Shown one piece after another: positions 50,150-59,201 of a DNA stretch of 64,000 nucleotides. Numbering within the stretch: position 1 is the first letter of the stretch; each line of letters opens with the position of its first letter. This stretch comes from Pseudochryseolinea flava (GTDB lineage Bacteria > Bacteroidota > Bacteroidia > Cytophagales > Cyclobacteriaceae). The DNA lies in assembly GCF_003286915.1 (NCBI RefSeq), contig NZ_QMFY01000006.1, positions 310,001 to 374,000 of the forward strand, in the 5' to 3' direction. The notes below the pieces were generated by a model, which made no database searches, was not told the DNA's origin, and saw nothing but the letters and a program-made list of their open reading frames with translations. Both the position numbers and the translations under genes were made by a program.

Positions 50150-52627
50150 ATGAGAAACCGCGCGCTCAAGTACACCCTCATTTTTGCTTTAGTTGGTTCC
50201 ATTTTGTCTCTGCTCATCGCCTATGTAGAACGCGACACGGTGCGGACATACGACGCCAATCTCCCTTATATCCGGTTGGGGGAGAGCGTCAAGAACAGCA
50301 CAACCGAAGCGCACTTATGGTTAGAGGAAATTTTGGGGGGCGAAGCACAAAGGGAATTTAATCGCGATGTGTTGGGCAAGCTAAACTACTCACGCAGCAT
50401 CTTACAGAGCGCCTACGATGGCGAGAAAACAAACATCGGAACATTCGCCAAAATCACTGACGAAGAAACTAAAGCAACACTCAAAGAGGCCATTGTTGGC
50501 GTCGATAATTTAATTGAAGCAGCGCAGGAACGCTATAAAATGCACGAGCAGTCTGCAAGCGCCGATAGCGCATCGGCAGCATCCGCGAAAGCGGCAGAAA
50601 TGGATTTGGATGATGGTTTCGATAAAAGTTACTCGGCTTTTCAAAAAGTCATGGACCGCCTCATCGCGCACATCAATGAACAAGTGTCTGAGGATACAAA
50701 CTTCTTAAATATTCTTTCATGGGTGTCGATAGCCCTCCTTGTCACCGCATTCGCCGTGCTTGGCGTGTTGCTCTATTTCGCGCAGCGTAGCAACGATGAG
50801 TTAACGGTTCAGGCTAAAACAAGGTTAGAATCTCAGAGTCGCGCCGTGTCGTCTCTAACAAACTTTATCGAGTCTGTATCGAGTGGAAATTATACTGTCG
50901 ACATCACGATCGATAACGACGAAAGCAATCTCACGGGAACACTCGTGACGATGCGCGATAAACTTCGCGACAACGCCGACAATGATCGTAAGCGCAACTG
51001 GACAACAACCGGGCTCGCGCAGATCGGTGAGATTTTACGTACACCCGCAAAAACAACGGAAGAGCTCCTCGATAATATCATCCGCTTTGTGGTGAAATAT
51101 ACCAATAGCAATCAAGGTGGACTTTTTATTCTGAATGAAGACAACGAGAGCGATCACTTCCTCGAGTTGATGGCGTGTTATGCATTTGAGCGCAAGAAGT
51201 ATCTCACCAAAAAAGTTGTCATAGGCGAGGGGCTTATCGGTCAATGTTTCTTGGAAGCTGATAAAATGTATCTCGAAGAGGTGCCGCGTGAATATATCAC
51301 CATAACATCGGGATTGGGCGGCTCGAATCCGAATGCATTGTTGATTGTGCCCTTAAAAGTCAACGATAAAGTGTACGGCGTGTTGGAACTCGCAACGTTT
51401 GGAAAATATCACGACTATGAAATCGACTTAGTTGAAAAACTTGCCGAAAGTATCGCGTCGACCATTTCGACGGTAAGGGTTAACGAGAGCACACGCATCT
51501 TGCTGGAAAAAACACAACAGCAAGCGGAGGAAATGCGCGCGCAAGAAGAAGAGATGCGTCAAAATATGGAGGAGCTCGAAGCGACTCAGGAAGAGATGCG
51601 TCGGAAAGAAAAGCATATTCAAAATATGCTCGACAGCGAAAAAGCGCGCAATGAAATCAGTCAGCGCAATCGCAAGGTGTTGATGGAAATTTCTAAGAAT
51701 GCCGACATCCAGTCTGGTAATTGGAACAATGCACTCGAAAAGATTACCAGCACAATGAGTCAGCAGCTGAATGTTTCCCGCAGTAGTGTATGGAGTTTAA
51801 ACCAACTTCGGAATAAGCTTACGTGCGAGAAGTTGTACATGTTGCGCGCGAAATCTTTTGACACCAAGGCCGAGCTCTTAGGAAAAGATGCGCCTGACTT
51901 TTTTGAAGCCATTACCCGGGAAGAAGTGCTTGTCGCAAAAGATGCAACGAAACATCCGGCGACGAAAGAACTAGGTGAATCGTACCTCGACATAAATGAT
52001 ATCCAGTCGCTATTGGCTGTGCCGTACTACAGTGAAGGCCGACTCGCCGGAGCAATCATTTGTGAACAACAAAATGAAACGAGAGATTGGACGGAAGAAG
52101 ACGTGGAATTCTTGAAAGCCATCGCCGACGTCGTTACCGTAACGCACAACGCGTCGAAGATCAATAAGATGCTCGACCAGGTGAATGATGCGCAGGAAAC
52201 GATGCAAACCATTATCGACAATATACCGCGTGCCGTATTCTGGAAAGATAAAGACCTGAAGTTTCAAGGATGTAACCGCATTTTTGCACAGGTCGCTGGG
52301 CTTCGATCAACACGCGACCTGGTCGGTAAAACCGACTTCGAGATGCCTTGGAAGGATCATGCCGATGCATACCGCGCCGATGACCTGGCCGTGATGAAAA
52401 GCAGAAAGGCGAGACTCGATCAGGAAGAGAAAAACGTGAATAGCGATGGCAAGGAAAGTTGGGTACTGACCAGTAAAGTACCAGTCACTAACCATCATGG
52501 AGATGTGGTCGCTGTGTTGGGGATGTTTGAAGACATCACCGATAGAAAACGTAAGGAAGCCGATGTCGAGGCCAAGCTGAAGGAACTGGATGAGTTGAGA
52601 AAGTTGATGGAAAAAGGCAATAAATAG
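50150..52627 (+). CDS. Large membrane sensor with 4-helix bundle, two GAF domains and a PAS domain, no catalytic output
   Basis: 825 residues. TM1 at about 8-26, an extracytoplasmic helical region to 184, TM2 at about 187-211, then a HAMP-like helical linker to 280. GAF-1 spans about 295-445 (NQGGLFILNEDNES, IGEGLIGQCFLEADKMY, LLIVPLKVNDKVYGVLELATF). A long Glu/Gln/Met-rich coiled coil (450-500) follows, then GAF-2 to about 675 (ISTSMSQQLNVSRSSVW-like region, RLAGAIICEQQN), PAS at about 685-805 (AVFWKDKDLKFQGCN, LGMFEDITDR) and a short helix. No histidine kinase, GGDEF or phosphatase domain is present, so it must signal through partners. The next gene encodes an outer membrane protein. Confidence 0.88.
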   Translation: MRNRALKYTLIFALVGSILSLLIAYVERDTVRTYDANLPYIRLGESVKNSTTEAHLWLEEILGGEAQREFNRDVLGKLNYSRSILQSAYDGEKTNIGTFAKITDEETKATLKEAIVGVDNLIEAAQERYKMHEQSASADSASAASAKAAEMDLDDGFDKSYSAFQKVMDRLIAHINEQVSEDTNFLNILSWVSIALLVTAFAVLGVLLYFAQRSNDELTVQAKTRLESQSRAVSSLTNFIESVSSGNYTVDITIDNDESNLTGTLVTMRDKLRDNADNDRKRNWTTTGLAQIGEILRTPAKTTEELLDNIIRFVVKYTNSNQGGLFILNEDNESDHFLELMACYAFERKKYLTKKVVIGEGLIGQCFLEADKMYLEEVPREYITITSGLGGSNPNALLIVPLKVNDKVYGVLELATFGKYHDYEIDLVEKLAESIASTISTVRVNESTRILLEKTQQQAEEMRAQEEEMRQNMEELEATQEEMRRKEKHIQNMLDSEKARNEISQRNRKVLMEISKNADIQSGNWNNALEKITSTMSQQLNVSRSSVWSLNQLRNKLTCEKLYMLRAKSFDTKAELLGKDAPDFFEAITREEVLVAKDATKHPATKELGESYLDINDIQSLLAVPYYSEGRLAGAIICEQQNETRDWTEEDVEFLKAIADVVTVTHNASKINKMLDQVNDAQETMQTIIDNIPRAVFWKDKDLKFQGCNRIFAQVAGLRSTRDLVGKTDFEMPWKDHADAYRADDLAVMKSRKARLDQEEKNVNSDGKESWVLTSKVPVTNHHGDVVAVLGMFEDITDRKRKEADVEAKLKELDELRKLMEKGNK

Positions 52628-52736
52628 CTATTTTTTAAGGAGGAGTATTACATCACATTGACGACCCTCAGGCAGGGACGATATTTTTTCGCCTGATATT
52701 TACTATTTTTACTACTTGTTATTAATTACCCGGATT

Positions 52737-53816
52737 ATGAACCATCGCTTTTTAGTCTCTATGGCTGCGTTTCTGGTGTGCTCCACCAGTCTTTTTGCGC
52801 AGGGCGAACGAAAGGATAAAACGGCCGTCACCTATGAAGAAATCTACGACGAGCCTTATTCGGTCAACAAGCTTTTTGTTGGCATTCAGCCCCTCTATGG
52901 TGAACTCTTTGTTGCTAACGTAAACGCAGGATTTGGTGCTGAAGCGGCTTATTATCTACGCGATAAGGCCGATTTTCGAGTACATTTCAGAAAAACTTAC
53001 AGCGAACGTTTTTTTGATTTTTCCAGAGACCTTGCCAGCCATCAGGCCAGCAACGACAACGATATTAACGTGTTCAACTATTTTGAATTCGGCGGAACAT
53101 ACCACGTAAAGGACTTCGAAGAGAGTTCTAAAACCAAAATGTTCCTGTATAAAAAAAGCTACAAAGGCGACAAGTGGGCTGCACGCGTACCATTGTCAGC
53201 AGATGTTCCCTGTAAAGTCCGCAAAATCTATGGCATTCGTCTCGGTGCAATTATCTGGGACAGCTCTACCGATTTAAATCGCGCCCTCGATGCACAAGAT
53301 TTAACTTTTGCTGACCTCAAACCCGAAGATGGCGGCGAGATTATTCCGGATCAAGAAATGGGTCTCAAAGGCAAGATGCAGGATGTGCGACTCTTTACCA
53401 ATATCAATGCAGCCGGTCTTTATGTAGGTGGCTCTATGGCATGGATTAAAAACGTTGCTGTGAACTTTGATAAGTTTGAAGAAGGTATTGACGATTTGAT
53501 CTTCACGGCCTATGCCGATATCCTTTATTCGCCAATGATTACAATGGATGATATTTTTTATACGACCAAGAATTCAACAACAGGCGCAAAAACAGAAGCT
53601 AGTCACCGCTATGATATCGGTGCTGTAAAAACAAAAAGCTTTGGCTTCCGCCTCGGTATCGACGGACGTTTTAACCGTCAACTCAGTTGGGCTTATGGTG
53701 CCGAAGTCGGTTATCGCCCAGCCATCGAAGGCAGAACGTTCTATGCGCTACTTAAAATTGCCTTCCCTGTTTTTGGAACAAACCTCGACTACAAAGTAGA
53801 ATCCTTCGGAAAATAA
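52737..53816 (+). CDS. Outer membrane beta-barrel-like protein of unknown function
   Basis: 359 residues from the ATG at 52737 (an ORF seven codons longer begins upstream). Signal peptide RFLVSMAAFLVCSTSLFAQG. The remainder is rich in alternating hydrophobic and polar strands (GFGAEAAYYLRDKADFRVHFRK, SWAYGAEVGYRPAIEGRTFY) and ends in a short barrel-like strand. I recognise no named family. It sits 109 nt after the GAF/PAS sensor gene and 15 nt before hutI, on the same strand. Confidence 0.72.
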   Translation: MNHRFLVSMAAFLVCSTSLFAQGERKDKTAVTYEEIYDEPYSVNKLFVGIQPLYGELFVANVNAGFGAEAAYYLRDKADFRVHFRKTYSERFFDFSRDLASHQASNDNDINVFNYFEFGGTYHVKDFEESSKTKMFLYKKSYKGDKWAARVPLSADVPCKVRKIYGIRLGAIIWDSSTDLNRALDAQDLTFADLKPEDGGEIIPDQEMGLKGKMQDVRLFTNINAAGLYVGGSMAWIKNVAVNFDKFEEGIDDLIFTAYADILYSPMITMDDIFYTTKNSTTGAKTEASHRYDIGAVKTKSFGFRLGIDGRFNRQLSWAYGAEVGYRPAIEGRTFYALLKIAFPVFGTNLDYKVESFGK

Positions 53817-53831
53817 TATTACCTCTGGCCT

Positions 53832-55064
53832 GTGGCAGCTCTGTTGATCATCAATATTAAAGCGCTGGTGCAGGTCAGAGAAAAAATCCAGCATCCCGTA
53901 AGCGGCGATGCCATGGCCATCCTGCCAACGATCTCCAACGCGTGGCTCTTGATACAAAACGATCGCATCGCCGACTATGGAACGATGGATCAATGTCCTG
54001 TTCTTGATGCTGAGGAAACAATTGATGTCTCAGGTGCATTTGTGCTACCAGCATTTGTAGACTCGCACACGCACCTTGTGTTTGCTCAAAGTCGTGAAGA
54101 AGAATTCGTGATGAAGATTAAAGGTGCTTCCTATGCCGACATAGCAGCCAAAGGTGGCGGTATTTTGAACTCGGCGCGAAAACTACAAGAACTTACTGAA
54201 GACGAACTCTTTCAACGCACGCTACCACGTATTGCCGAGATCATCAAAACCGGTACCGGTACCGTTGAAATTAAAAGCGGCTATGGACTTACGACACGCG
54301 ATGAATTGAAGATGCTTCGCGTAGCCCGCCGTATCGGTCGCGAAACACCACTCACGGTTCGCACGACATTTCTTGGTGCGCACGCTGTGCCTCAAGGGAT
54401 TCAAAAAGAAGACTATATTCAGTCTATCCTCGAAGAGATGATTCCTGCCGTAGCAGCCGAGAAACTCGCTGATTATATTGATGTTTTCTGTGAGGACGGA
54501 TTTTTCACACCGACTGAAACGGAGACGATTATCGAAGCTGGAAAACGATTTGGGATGAAGCCTCGCATTCACGCGAACCAGCTACATCGATCAGGTGGTG
54601 TGCAAGTAGGAGTGAAGACGAATGCGCTCAGTGTTGATCATTTAGAAAATGTAGGCGATGAAGAAATTCAGTTATTGAAGAATAGCAACGTGATGCCTAC
54701 GGCACTTCCTGGCGCCGCATTTTTTCTCGGGCTACCATTTCCGCCGGCGCGACAGATGATAACGGAAGGCCTACCGGTCGCGATCGCTTCTGATTTTAAT
54801 CCCGGAAGCTCTCCGTCGGGCAATATGCCGCAAATGATTTCACTCGCGTGCATCAAAATGAAGATGACTCCCGAAGAAGCCATCAATGCCACAACCGTGA
54901 ACACAGCATGGTCGTTGGAATTACAAGATCATGTGGGAAGCATCGGCAAAGGAAAACTTGCTAACCTATTTATCACGCGACCTATTCCATCGCTCGCATA
55001 CATACCTTATGCTTATGGAAGCAACGTTGTCGATCGTGTTATCCTCAATGGAAGGCTGGTGTAG
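53832..55064 (+). CDS. hutI: Imidazolonepropionase
   Basis: 410 residues, likely from the GTG at 53832. Amidohydrolase-fold enzyme with the metal motif DSHTHLVFAQSREEEF, the family-specific KSGYGLTTRDELKML, HANQLHRSGGVQVG, DHLENVGDE and SDFNPGSSPSGNMPQMI. It opens the imidazolone ring in histidine degradation. No hutH, hutU or hutG is in the window, so histidine catabolism genes are scattered. Only 15 nt separate it from the upstream OMP gene. Confidence 0.95.
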   Translation: MAALLIINIKALVQVREKIQHPVSGDAMAILPTISNAWLLIQNDRIADYGTMDQCPVLDAEETIDVSGAFVLPAFVDSHTHLVFAQSREEEFVMKIKGASYADIAAKGGGILNSARKLQELTEDELFQRTLPRIAEIIKTGTGTVEIKSGYGLTTRDELKMLRVARRIGRETPLTVRTTFLGAHAVPQGIQKEDYIQSILEEMIPAVAAEKLADYIDVFCEDGFFTPTETETIIEAGKRFGMKPRIHANQLHRSGGVQVGVKTNALSVDHLENVGDEEIQLLKNSNVMPTALPGAAFFLGLPFPPARQMITEGLPVAIASDFNPGSSPSGNMPQMISLACIKMKMTPEEAINATTVNTAWSLELQDHVGSIGKGKLANLFITRPIPSLAYIPYAYGSNVVDRVILNGRLV

Positions 55065-55076
55065 CCGATCATCATT

Positions 55077-55865
55077 TCAGAACTTATACAAATCTGATTT
55101 TAGTGCGAATTGCTTGGTATCTGAAGATAAAGCTGCAATGTCTGTTGCCGTGAGCCTTGACTTCTCGTAAAGATAATCGACGATAAACTTATGCTTGATG
55201 AGTAAGGCAAGTCTGATGACTTTCTTATCTGCGGCACTCGCATTTATCGCCGCGAGTTCTTCGTTCAATTGAATTGTTTTTTCTGGTGTAGTCTTTTGTA
55301 AGAATACTTCTGTTTTGTGATGAGGCCCGGCGGAAACCGTTAGCAGGAGGTGTTGCTCCGTTGCAAATAAATCAACTAACGACATGTAGATAGAGTCGTT
55401 ATCGGTTGTGATCGTTCGCAGTTCGTCGCCGAAGATGGACTGTACCCTAACAATGAAAGGAGGCTGCACTTTTGTTTTCCAATGAAGCAACAAGGAATCG
55501 CCAACCATAAATTGAGGTTGATACAAGTTGTGACAAGTCCAACCAAGTGGCGTACCGTGGCTATGAAATGGCTTTGTGTAACGACGTGTTCTGGCCGATG
55601 CGACGATGCTTCGTACGTTAAGGATTGCTGCATCGAACGTTTTTACGTCTCCCTCTGATGATAGTAAAGTCGCATAGCTTCCCTTTCCGCTAATTATGAT
55701 TTTCTTGTTGTGCGCGAATATCTCTTGGCCAATGCTGGCAGCGTCGTCATCGACAGTCACGTTGCCTTTCATGGCAATGATCCGCGCTACGCGAACGCCT
55801 TGCGCCTGGAGAACGATAATCGAAGTGAGAAGGAGTAGAAATGAAAGGATAGTGGTCTTCTTCAT
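55077..55865 (-). CDS. Exported protein with FecR-like beta domain
   Basis: 262 residues from the ATG at 55865 (MKKTTILSFLLLLTSIIVLQAQG, a clear signal peptide). A longer ORF adds 32 residues but no better signal. Residues 22-95 look like a FecR-type domain (VRVARIIAMKGNVTVDD, IFAHNKKIIISGKGSYATLLSSEG). The rest has strand-rich segments and a helical C-terminus. Function unknown; FecR-like domains are common in periplasmic sensors and regulators. It converges with hutI. Confidence 0.65.
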   Translation of the reverse strand: MKKTTILSFLLLLTSIIVLQAQGVRVARIIAMKGNVTVDDDAASIGQEIFAHNKKIIISGKGSYATLLSSEGDVKTFDAAILNVRSIVASARTRRYTKPFHSHGTPLGWTCHNLYQPQFMVGDSLLLHWKTKVQPPFIVRVQSIFGDELRTITTDNDSIYMSLVDLFATEQHLLLTVSAGPHHKTEVFLQKTTPEKTIQLNEELAAINASAADKKVIRLALLIKHKFIVDYLYEKSRLTATDIAALSSDTKQFALKSDLYKF

Positions 55866-56185
55866 CGTAGTGATGCCGCAGATTAGGGCTGAATACGTAA
55901 TCACCTTAAAGATGGAAAAACCGGTCGCTGCCGTCAACTCCACGGATATGTAGGCCGACATCCGGGATTTTTCCGGAGCAAGTTGATTAAATTATATGCT
56001 AATTTAATACTCAAAATAGGCTTAAAACGGTTGTTTTAGCCCTGGCAGGCGATTTTAGATGTTTTTATAGCAAAGCTTTAAACCTTTTCGGCCGTTACCA
56101 CATCTATAGGTATACAACAATTGGCAACCTATAACGCCAACTTTGGTTTAATATTTGACGTTGAAGAAGTATTTGAAACACTAAC
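55866..56185. promoter_or_regulatory. 320-nt gene-free divergent promoter region with a perfect AT-rich inverted repeat
   Basis: Between the FecR-like and T9SS-tail genes. At 55986-56008 perfect 9-bp arms ATTAAATTA and TAATTTAAT flank a 5-nt centre. Further on, a TTTG (56143-56146) and an AGTATTTG (56168-56175) with 21 nt between them approximate a -33/-7 pair for the plus-strand gene at 56186. Nothing else is recognised. Confidence 0.4.
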
Positions 56186-56551
56186 ATGAGATTATTGAGA
56201 AATTTTACTGCTGCCGTGATCGCGATCCTCTTGTGCTTCGAACTCTTTGCGCAAGATCGGACGACGCCTCAAGAAACTCAGTCAGAAACTGTTGATCTGG
56301 CCAAGAGCGTTCAACTATTTCCAAATCCTGCAATTGAATTTGTGCACATTCGTGTCGATAGATTAAATTCTGCCGATGTGAAATTGACGTTACATAATAT
56401 TATCGGTAACCAAGTCGCTGTAGAGACCGACATCGTTGATGAGCACGAACTCCGTGTCAAAGTAAAAGACCTCGCGACAGGGTATTACCTCATTGCCGTA
56501 CGCGATGAAAAACTAAACTTCCGCGGTACATACAAGTTTTTGAAAAGGTGA
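56186..56551 (+). CDS. Stand-alone T9SS type A sorting-domain protein
   Basis: 121 residues: a signal peptide (LLRNFTAAVIAILLCFELFAQ) and, from about residue 40, a complete Por-secretion tail with VQLFPNPAIEFVHI, VKLTLHNIIGNQVAVE, LRVKVKDLATGYYLIAVRD and a final KFLKR. This domain normally sits at the C-terminus of large secreted proteins and directs export by the type IX system and attachment to the surface. Here only about 20 residues lie between signal and tail, so there is no evident cargo. A terminator follows directly. Confidence 0.85.
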   Translation: MRLLRNFTAAVIAILLCFELFAQDRTTPQETQSETVDLAKSVQLFPNPAIEFVHIRVDRLNSADVKLTLHNIIGNQVAVETDIVDEHELRVKVKDLATGYYLIAVRDEKLNFRGTYKFLKR

Positions 56552-56580
56552 GTGCTACGAGCACGACCGAACTATAATTG

Positions 56581-56608
56581 AAAGACCATATAACAGTGGT
56601 CTTTTTTG
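56581..56608 (+). terminator. Intrinsic terminator after the T9SS-tail gene
   Basis: Arms aaagacca and tggtcttt surround an 8-nt loop, followed by a T run. Confidence 0.85.
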
Positions 56609-56693
56609 TTTCCACTTATCGCGCTGCGCGTGGGGCTTTACAAATTTACGCCACATTGAATCGATACTAACCATCATGACCATTTCCTTTTTT

Positions 56694-56785
56694 CTCGTAG
56701 CTCGCAGCTCGCAACTCGCAGCTCGAAACTCGCAGCTCGAAACTCGACAGCTTGAAACTTGCAGCTTGAAACTTGCAGCTCGCAA
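56694..56785. repeat. Heptamer tandem repeat (CTYGNAR-type, 13 copies)
   Basis: Thirteen consecutive units of the form ctcg or cttg plus a variable trinucleotide (cag, caa, aaa, tag), one unit being 8 bp (ctcgacag). The array ends 51 nt before the AraC-type regulator start. It is not coding on any convincing frame. Confidence 0.9.
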
Positions 56786-56836
56786 CTATTTAAATTTGAT
56801 CTCTCAACTAGTAACTTGCCCTTTTGAAGCATCTTC

Positions 56837-57988
56837 ATGCAATCAACCATCGTCTACGCCATCACCTCCGGGAGCTTATTTCTTTTGCTTCTTGCCACGC
56901 TTGCAACACCGCGCAAAGTCAACGTGTCAGCTAACTTTTGGCTAGCCTTATTTCTGTTTTCGTTCGCGTGCATTATGCTCGACCATGCGTTGTATGATCT
57001 GCAGGTATACAGAGCTTATCCCATGTTGGCGGGATATCTTGAAGTGACACGTTTCGCGATGGCCCCAGCATTGTACTTCAGCGTATGTTACTTCACAACA
57101 CCTGAACGTAAGTTTCAACGGCCCGACTATCTGCATTTTGTTCCTGCCGCGCTATTCATCCTGTTTGTTTTGGCGATCGTCATAGGATTAAATGAATCCA
57201 GACTATTCTCCTGGTACTACACATTATCGTTAGAACTACGTCGTGGCATCGGCTTCGGCATATTTGTGGCGCTCAAAGTTCAGATGATCGTGTATTGGGT
57301 GCTCTCGTATGTAAGTCTTCGGCGACATTTTAAAAACGTTCAACTATTTGCGTCGACAATAGAATCCATCTCGCTTTCGTGGCTTCGCTATTTTCTGCTG
57401 GGTCTTGGTGCCGTATTAGTGTTGTCGTTAAATGATGTTTTGCTTTGGATACCGGCACTGGTTCCGTTTACTCATTTTGGATACCTCGCGCTTACCTTTT
57501 ACCTGGCATACTTTTCACTTCGCCAACAAGAAGTTTATCCTTATCAGCCACAAGCCGTCGCCGACATTCAAAATCTTATTGAAGGGAATGATAAGGCTCC
57601 CCGTGTTCAGCGCTTCACAACGGAACGGCTAGGCGTGGCAAAACAACAACTCGTGCAGACCGTTGAATCTGAGAAGCTATACCTTGATCCGAATTTAGGA
57701 TTGCCCCAACTGGCGGCACGACTTCAATGGTCAACACATGATCTTTCATATTTGATTAACGAAGGATTTGGCGAAAACTTCTTTCAATTTATCAACCGAT
57801 ATCGCATCGAGGAGGCAAAGGTGTTGCTGACATCACCAAATCATAAGCACCTGAATATTTTAGGGATTGCCTATGAGTGTGGATTCCGGTCTAAGTCGAC
57901 GTTCAATACTACGTTTAAAAAACTCACGGGCGTTTCACCTTCTGAATTTATGACGTCAGCAAAGCCTGACACGGAAAAAGCTGCGTAA
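56837..57988 (+). CDS. AraC-family transcriptional regulator with N-terminal membrane domain
   Basis: 383 residues. Residues 1-235 contain about seven hydrophobic segments and no soluble sensor domain. The C-terminal AraC domain (about 275-375) has two helix-turn-helices: LPQLAARLQWSTHDLSYLIN and ILGIAYECGFRSKSTFNTTFKKLTGVSPSEF. Such 7TM-AraC fusions are typical of Bacteroidetes and sense membrane or external signals by unknown means. The next gene on the strand is a membrane protein 89 nt downstream, a possible target. A heptamer array lies just upstream. Confidence 0.92.
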   Translation: MQSTIVYAITSGSLFLLLLATLATPRKVNVSANFWLALFLFSFACIMLDHALYDLQVYRAYPMLAGYLEVTRFAMAPALYFSVCYFTTPERKFQRPDYLHFVPAALFILFVLAIVIGLNESRLFSWYYTLSLELRRGIGFGIFVALKVQMIVYWVLSYVSLRRHFKNVQLFASTIESISLSWLRYFLLGLGAVLVLSLNDVLLWIPALVPFTHFGYLALTFYLAYFSLRQQEVYPYQPQAVADIQNLIEGNDKAPRVQRFTTERLGVAKQQLVQTVESEKLYLDPNLGLPQLAARLQWSTHDLSYLINEGFGENFFQFINRYRIEEAKVLLTSPNHKHLNILGIAYECGFRSKSTFNTTFKKLTGVSPSEFMTSAKPDTEKAA

Positions 57989-58077
57989 AACGTTCAAAAT
58001 GATGTTCAGATGGATAAAGCTGAACGAAAACGACGCAGATTCAAGTCACTTTTGAGCATTACGTAAATGCTAAAGTG

Positions 58078-59148
58078 ATGAAACCAAAATCCTTAATTCA
58101 AAAACTATTGATTTGTCTCATGGCCGGATTGGTGTGTGGCGAAACCTTTTTACGGGTCGGCGATCGATTTTTAGGCGCCTTTATCCCCGTGCCCATCGTC
58201 ATCGGAATTTCTGTAGCCATGGCAGTCGGCGCACTACTCCACGCGGTCATCTGGCATGCGCGAGAAAAGAAAACGCGTGTAGCATCGGAGCAAGTCTTTG
58301 CCTTTTGGGTGGGTGCCATTTGCTACGGTATCGCCTTCGACCTCATCATGTTCGGTTTCCAAAAAATATTTCATCTGCAGTTCACCGCACCATTGGCAAT
58401 GTTGGATGAACCCTTCAGTAGTTTTTCACGCCAGTGGCTTACGTGGAGTTATTTCGGGCGCTCTTATGGATTTGCCTGCGTCATCGCATTATCGCAGATC
58501 GCTGGATCACTGTTGCTATTGTTTAATCGAACGCGACTGTTGGGGGTTGTGGTACTTTTCCCGGTGATGCTAAATATCATATTGATCGATTACTTCTATG
58601 AGCTAGATCCGGGCGTAATGCTTCATGCGCTAATCTTGTTCCTGGGTATTGTATATCTACTCGCACTCGATTATCAGCGGCTCGTGGATTTCTTTTTAAG
58701 ATTTCGCTCAGCGGAAACGTCGCTACAAATGCCGCGTTCGGTTAAGGAAGCAGCACGATTGTCGGTGCTAATCATTCCGCTTTTTTTGATAGCACTGTTT
58801 GGTTCGCCCGATAAGCATCCTACACTCACCGGAAAGTACGCCGTAAAAAATATGATTGTCAATGGTACGGAAGGCATCGCACAAACCTGTACGGACAGCT
58901 TGCTCACACTCGTGTACTTTGATATCGCCAATGAATGTGTGTTTGAATTTAATGGGCAAAAACGCCGCATGTATGGGACATATGCATTGGAAGAAACGAA
59001 AGGTTCTATGTCAACGAAGTGGCATTATCCTCCGTCGGCAATCGACAGACAATTCCAAGGTGTGTTACAGCAACTCGGGAAAGGGGAAGTGCAGCTTACG
59101 GGTACATTTAAAAATGACTCCGTTAGTATTCGGCTTGCAAAGTTGTAA
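58078..59148 (+). CDS. Polytopic membrane protein with soluble C-terminal region
   Basis: 356 residues (ATG at 58078; a GTG three bases upstream is possible). Residues 10-250 hold about seven hydrophobic helices resembling the general layout of DoxX-like or HTTM-type proteins. A C-terminal domain of about 100 residues begins GSPDKHPTLTGKYAVKNMIV and is strand-rich (VELTGTF-like ending GEVQLTGTFKNDSVSIRLAKL), probably on the extracytoplasmic side. No named family is certain. It follows the AraC regulator on the same strand and may be under its control. Confidence 0.7.
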   Translation: MKPKSLIQKLLICLMAGLVCGETFLRVGDRFLGAFIPVPIVIGISVAMAVGALLHAVIWHAREKKTRVASEQVFAFWVGAICYGIAFDLIMFGFQKIFHLQFTAPLAMLDEPFSSFSRQWLTWSYFGRSYGFACVIALSQIAGSLLLLFNRTRLLGVVVLFPVMLNIILIDYFYELDPGVMLHALILFLGIVYLLALDYQRLVDFFLRFRSAETSLQMPRSVKEAARLSVLIIPLFLIALFGSPDKHPTLTGKYAVKNMIVNGTEGIAQTCTDSLLTLVYFDIANECVFEFNGQKRRMYGTYALEETKGSMSTKWHYPPSAIDRQFQGVLQQLGKGEVQLTGTFKNDSVSIRLAKL

Positions 59149-59160
59149 TCTTAAAACTGA

Positions 59161-59201
59161 AAAACGAATTCCGAAACTTGACTATCGGGATTCGTTTTTT
59201 A
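59161..59201. terminator. Bidirectional terminator between converging genes
   Basis: Arms aaaacgaattccg and cgggattcgtttt (one T-G pair) enclose a 12-nt loop. The 3' T run overlaps the stop region of the minus-strand gene at 59199. Confidence 0.75.

Noticed and set aside
56694-56785. CRISPR array
   Set aside because: Units of seven bases without spacers and without cas genes in the window are tandem repeats, not CRISPR.
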